Assembly: GCA_964481395.1 (NCBI GenBank)
Contig: CAYZYG010000108.1
Coordinates: forward strand, 1-16,614
From: JBFMFH01 sp964481395
Lineage (GTDB): Bacteria; Acidobacteriota; Vicinamibacteria; Vicinamibacterales; JAKQTR01
DNA: 16,614 nucleotides
Reading direction: 5' to 3'
A program made the position numbers and the translations under genes. Under the pieces are notes generated by a model. It saw nothing but the letters and a program-made list of their open reading frames with translations, was not told where the DNA came from and made no database searches. Within the stretch, counting starts at the first letter, position 1. Every line of letters starts with the position of its first letter. Shown here piece after piece: positions 14,291-16,614 of the stretch.

Positions 14291-15022
14291 TTAGGCCCCC
14301 GAGCCGCCAGACGTGAAGGCGGCGATGATGATGGCGATGATGGCGTACACGACGAACAGCCCGATCGCGATCGGGCCTGTCTTCCGGCGGTACAGCACGC
14401 TCAGGCCGATGGCGAGCAGCACGACCCACCACGCCAGGAACAGATCGATCGCGCCGAAGAGCTTGGCGACGAAGCTGGTCTCGTCGAGCATGGGCAGGAA
14501 CACGGCCAGGTTCGTCGCGCTCGACATGGACTCGCGGACGTAGTTGAGCGGCGTGACGAACAGTTGCTGGACGATGGTAATCGCGCCCGTGTGCACCACG
14601 ACGGCGAACGTCTGCTTGAACGACGAGTCGCCCCCGAGGGCGGCGTTGAAGACGGCGAAGAGGATGCCCGCGACGATGAGCGTCATGAGCGGCTGGAAGA
14701 TCACCATGTTGACGGCGGTCAGCACCGGCGCCCACGGAGCCATCTTCTCCAGTTGCGCGTACGCCTCGTCGGTGACCTGGATGCCGAACGCCTCCTGGCT
14801 TCTGACGCTCTGGTCGATCCAGGCCTGCTGGCCCACGTCCGTATACAGGAACCCCCCCATCCCGACGACCGTGACGAGGATGACGAGAGCCATCATCCCG
14901 AACCACCGCGGCCGGGCGACGACATCGGCGAACGTCTCGCGTGGCGAGGTCAGGATGCCCCAAACGCGCTCCGGCAGGCTCTTGCCCTTCGGAGCCGGGG
15001 GAGTGGCAGACGCTTCAACCAT
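14291..15022 (-). CDS. YIP1-family integral membrane protein
   Basis: 243-residue protein starting MVEASATPPAPKGKSLPER and followed by about five hydrophobic helices. The opening WGILTSPRETFADVVARPRW is typical of prokaryotic YIP1-domain proteins, in which an N-terminal amphipathic stretch with 'P..TF' precedes the membrane part. Later segments include LTAVNMVIFQPLMTLIVAG, LFGAIDLFLAWWVVLLAIG and GLFVVYAIIAIIIAAF. The role of bacterial members is not known. The start is set by AAAGGA 6 bases before the ATG; an open frame continues upstream to about 15226 but is not supported. It leads the adaptor-permease operon, 4 bases before the adaptor, so a part in the same envelope process is likely but unproven. 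Confidence 0.8.
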   Translation of the reverse strand: MVEASATPPAPKGKSLPERVWGILTSPRETFADVVARPRWFGMMALVILVTVVGMGGFLYTDVGQQAWIDQSVRSQEAFGIQVTDEAYAQLEKMAPWAPVLTAVNMVIFQPLMTLIVAGILFAVFNAALGGDSSFKQTFAVVVHTGAITIVQQLFVTPLNYVRESMSSATNLAVFLPMLDETSFVAKLFGAIDLFLAWWVVLLAIGLSVLYRRKTGPIAIGLFVVYAIIAIIIAAFTSGGSGA

Positions 15023-15028
15023 GGCGGG

Positions 15029-15034
15029 TCCTTT
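15029..15034 (-). promoter_or_regulatory. Ribosome binding site fixing the YIP1 gene start
   Basis: On the minus strand AAAGGA ends 6 bases before the ATG at 15022. It is the best SD of the leftward operon and rules out the longer frame that extends to 15226. Confidence 0.75.
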
Positions 15035-15196
15035 CTGTGTCGAGAATCTGCACACGCCACCGGGGGGCGGTCCTCCCGCCGGGAGGCTCGGCATCGCGCG
15101 CAAGTCTCTAAGTGTAGACGATTTCCGGCCGAGGGGAGTTCCGGTGCGGCGGCCGCGGGACTCATGCCCGGGGGCCGTTCGGCCGAAATACCGGCT

Positions 15197-15212
15197 TGGA
15201 GCGGTCGTTGCA
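15197..15212 (+). promoter_or_regulatory. Candidate sigma54 (-24/-12) promoter for the pilus ATPase gene
   Basis: TGGAGCGGTCGTTGCA matches the consensus TGGCACGRNNNTTGCW at all defined positions but two. The invariant GG (15198-15199) and GC (15210-15211) are separated by the required 10 bases. Transcription would start near 15223-15225, leaving a leader of about 170 bases. Type IV pilus genes are sigma54-dependent in some bacteria, which fits, but no activator site is proven. Confidence 0.45.
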
Positions 15213-15395
15213 CGCCGACTCCACACTGGTTGTCTGCCCGGAACGGTCCGGAATGTTTGGCCGAATGACCCAATGGCGCGGATTGGTCAGCTGGCTGCCA
15301 GTGGACGGGAGAGGCAGACCCCGGCCCGCCGAACGAGCGGCGCCGGATGTTCGGACCTCCCGGATCGTGCGCGGATGACAGAAACGTAACTCCCC

Positions 15396-16614
15396 ATGGC
15401 CGTACGCATTGGCGAGCTCCTCCTGAAGGAGCAGCGGATCACGCCCGAGCAGCTCCAGCAGGCCCTGGCCCACCAGAAGTCGAACGGGGGCAAGGTGGGC
15501 ACGGCCCTGGTCAAGCTGGGGTTCATCCGTGAGGACGACATCACGGGGCTCCTGAGCCGCCAGTACGGGGTGCCGTCCATCAACCTGTCCCAGTTCGACA
15601 TCGATCCGGCCGTCATCAAGCTGGTGCCGGTCGAGACGGCCCAGAAGTACCAGATCATCCCGCTGAGCCGCGCGGGGGCGACGCTGACGATCGCCATGAC
15701 GGACCCGACCAACGTGTTCGCCATGGACGACCTCAAGTTCATGACAGGCTACAACGTGGAGCCGGTCGTGGCGTCGGAGGGGGCGGTCCAGGAAGCGCTG
15801 CAGCGCTACTACGGCGTCGGCAAGACCGAGGAGCCGAGCACGCTCGAGATGGCGTCGCGCATGCTCCAGGAGATACCGACCGCGGCGGAGGGCGAGGTCG
15901 AGGTCCTCGAGGACCTCGAGGAAATCAACGTCGACGCGCTGATGAAGCAGGGCGAGGAGGCGCCGGTCATTCGGCTGGTCAACGCCCTGCTGATGTCGTC
16001 GATCCAGCGGGGGGCGAGCGACATCCATATCGAGCCTTACGAGAAGGAGTACCGGATCCGCTACCGGATTGACGGCGTGCTCTACAACATCATGTCGCCG
16101 CCGATGAAGTTCCGCGATCCGGTGTCGTCGCGGCTCAAGATCATGGCGAAGCTCGACATCGCCGAGAAACGCCTGCCCCAGGACGGGCGCATCAAGATCC
16201 GGTACAGCGACCAGGGCCGCTCCAAGGAGATCGACTTCCGCGTCTCGGTGCTGCCGACGCTGTTCGGCGAGAAGATCGTGCTGCGGCTCCTCGACCGCGA
16301 CAAGCTCATGCTCGACATGACGAAGCTGGGGTTCGAGAGCCACTCGCTCGCCCGGTTCGAGACGGCGATCCGCAAGCCCTGGGGCATGGTGCTGGTCACG
16401 GGTCCGACGGGCAGCGGCAAGACCAACACGCTCTACTCGTCCATCTCGCGCATCAACACGCCCGAGACCAACATCATGACGGCCGAGGACCCGGTCGAGT
16501 TCAACCTGCCGGGCGTGAACCAGGTGCAGGTCCGCGAGAACATCGGCCTCAACTTCGCCGCCGCCCTGCGCGCCTTCCTGCGCCAGGACCCGAACATCAT
16601 CCTCGTCGGCGAGA
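15396..16614 (+). CDS. GspE/PilB-family secretion or pilus assembly ATPase (3' truncated by window edge)
   Basis: Cytoplasmic hexameric ATPase powering type IV pilus extension or type II secretion. 406 residues are visible of a protein normally about 560-580. Residues 1-145 are an MshEN-type N-terminal domain with two repeated motifs (RIGELLLKEQRITPEQL; KVGTALVKLGFIREDDI), a fold that binds cyclic di-GMP in some members. A linker to ~190 is acidic. The core shows SDIHIEPYEKEYRIRYRIDG, DIAEKRLPQDGRI with RVSVLPT, Walker A GPTGSGKT, and the Asp box AEDPVEF. The window cuts in the Walker B (NIILVGE). The zinc tetracysteine and His box would follow. ATG 15396 is the first start after an in-frame TAA at 15387 and has no clear SD. 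PilB versus GspE needs the following genes. Confidence 0.93.
   Translation, partial: MAVRIGELLLKEQRITPEQLQQALAHQKSNGGKVGTALVKLGFIREDDITGLLSRQYGVPSINLSQFDIDPAVIKLVPVETAQKYQIIPLSRAGATLTIAMTDPTNVFAMDDLKFMTGYNVEPVVASEGAVQEALQRYYGVGKTEEPSTLEMASRMLQEIPTAAEGEVEVLEDLEEINVDALMKQGEEAPVIRLVNALLMSSIQRGASDIHIEPYEKEYRIRYRIDGVLYNIMSPPMKFRDPVSSRLKIMAKLDIAEKRLPQDGRIKIRYSDQGRSKEIDFRVSVLPTLFGEKIVLRLLDRDKLMLDMTKLGFESHSLARFETAIRKPWGMVLVTGPTGSGKTNTLYSSISRINTPETNIMTAEDPVEFNLPGVNQVQVRENIGLNFAAALRAFLRQDPNIILVGE

Larger units (their letters stand above)
15023..15395. other. Divergent regulatory region between the YIP1 operon and the pilus ATPase gene
   Basis: 373 bases with no supportable gene. It must hold the promoters of both divergent units. 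Visible are a CCTCCC/GGGAGG inverted repeat (15072-15086), the perfect palindrome TTCGGCCGAA (15178-15187), a near copy TTTGGCCGAA (15256-15265) and a sigma54-like site between them (15197-15212). No convincing sigma70 promoter was found on either strand. Confidence 0.6.

Noticed and set aside
12958..15022. RND efflux system
   Set aside because: The adaptor could suit an RND pump, but the downstream partners are FtsX/MacB permeases and no RND transporter of about 1000 residues is present.
15023..15226. N-terminal extension of the YIP1 protein (frame open to 15226)
   Set aside because: The extension is Arg/Gly/Pro-rich without conservation signals, while the ATG at 15022 has AAAGGA at 6 bases.

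Overview
The window is a high-GC stretch of bacterial chromosome made mostly of conserved core genes, in three blocks. Protein signatures point to a free-living Gram-negative with a type IV pilus or type II secretion ATPase. The combination of a YIP1-family membrane protein, MacA/MacB-like parts, a second EF-G-type GTPase and short heptameric intergenic repeats suggests an acidobacterium of the Vicinamibacteria kind. That placement is inference from gene content, not a phylogeny.

Block 1 (1-5346, + strand) is the end of the spc operon plus the alpha operon: secY (5' truncated), map, infA, rpmJ, rpsM, rpsK, rpsD, rpoA, rplQ. It encodes the translocon pore, N-terminal Met removal, initiation factor 1, four 30S/50S proteins around S13/S11/S4, the RNA polymerase alpha subunit and L17. 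adk, commonly found between secY and map, is absent. A heptamer tandem repeat (CAGTAGA/G) interrupts the rpoA-rplQ spacer.

Block 2 (about 5347-10414) starts with hairpins and a sigma70-like promoter leading into cydAB, a complete cytochrome bd quinol oxidase. It faces, across a strong bidirectional hairpin, a leftward gene for an EF-G-like GTPase. That GTPase has non-canonical G3 and G4 motifs. Behind the GTPase gene lies a 306-base non-coding segment of G-rich heptamers, nested inverted repeats and two potential quadruplex motifs on opposite strands.

Block 3 (10415-16614) is a leftward four-gene operon: YIP1-family protein, HlyD/MacA-type adaptor, and two MacB/FtsX-type permeases. Each junction is exactly 4 bases. 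No ATPase gene is present, so the transporter needs a nucleotide-binding subunit encoded elsewhere. Divergent from it, across a 373-base spacer, is a GspE/PilB ATPase with an N-terminal MshEN-type domain, cut by the window end. A good match to a sigma54 -24/-12 promoter precedes it.

I see no phage, insertion sequence, CRISPR array, rRNA or tRNA, and no clearly new defence or biosynthetic system. The points most worth a second look are the EF-G paralog's degenerate GTPase motifs, the repeat/quadruplex segment and its partial copy upstream of cydA, the ATPase-less permease pair, and the putative sigma54 promoter of the pilus ATPase.
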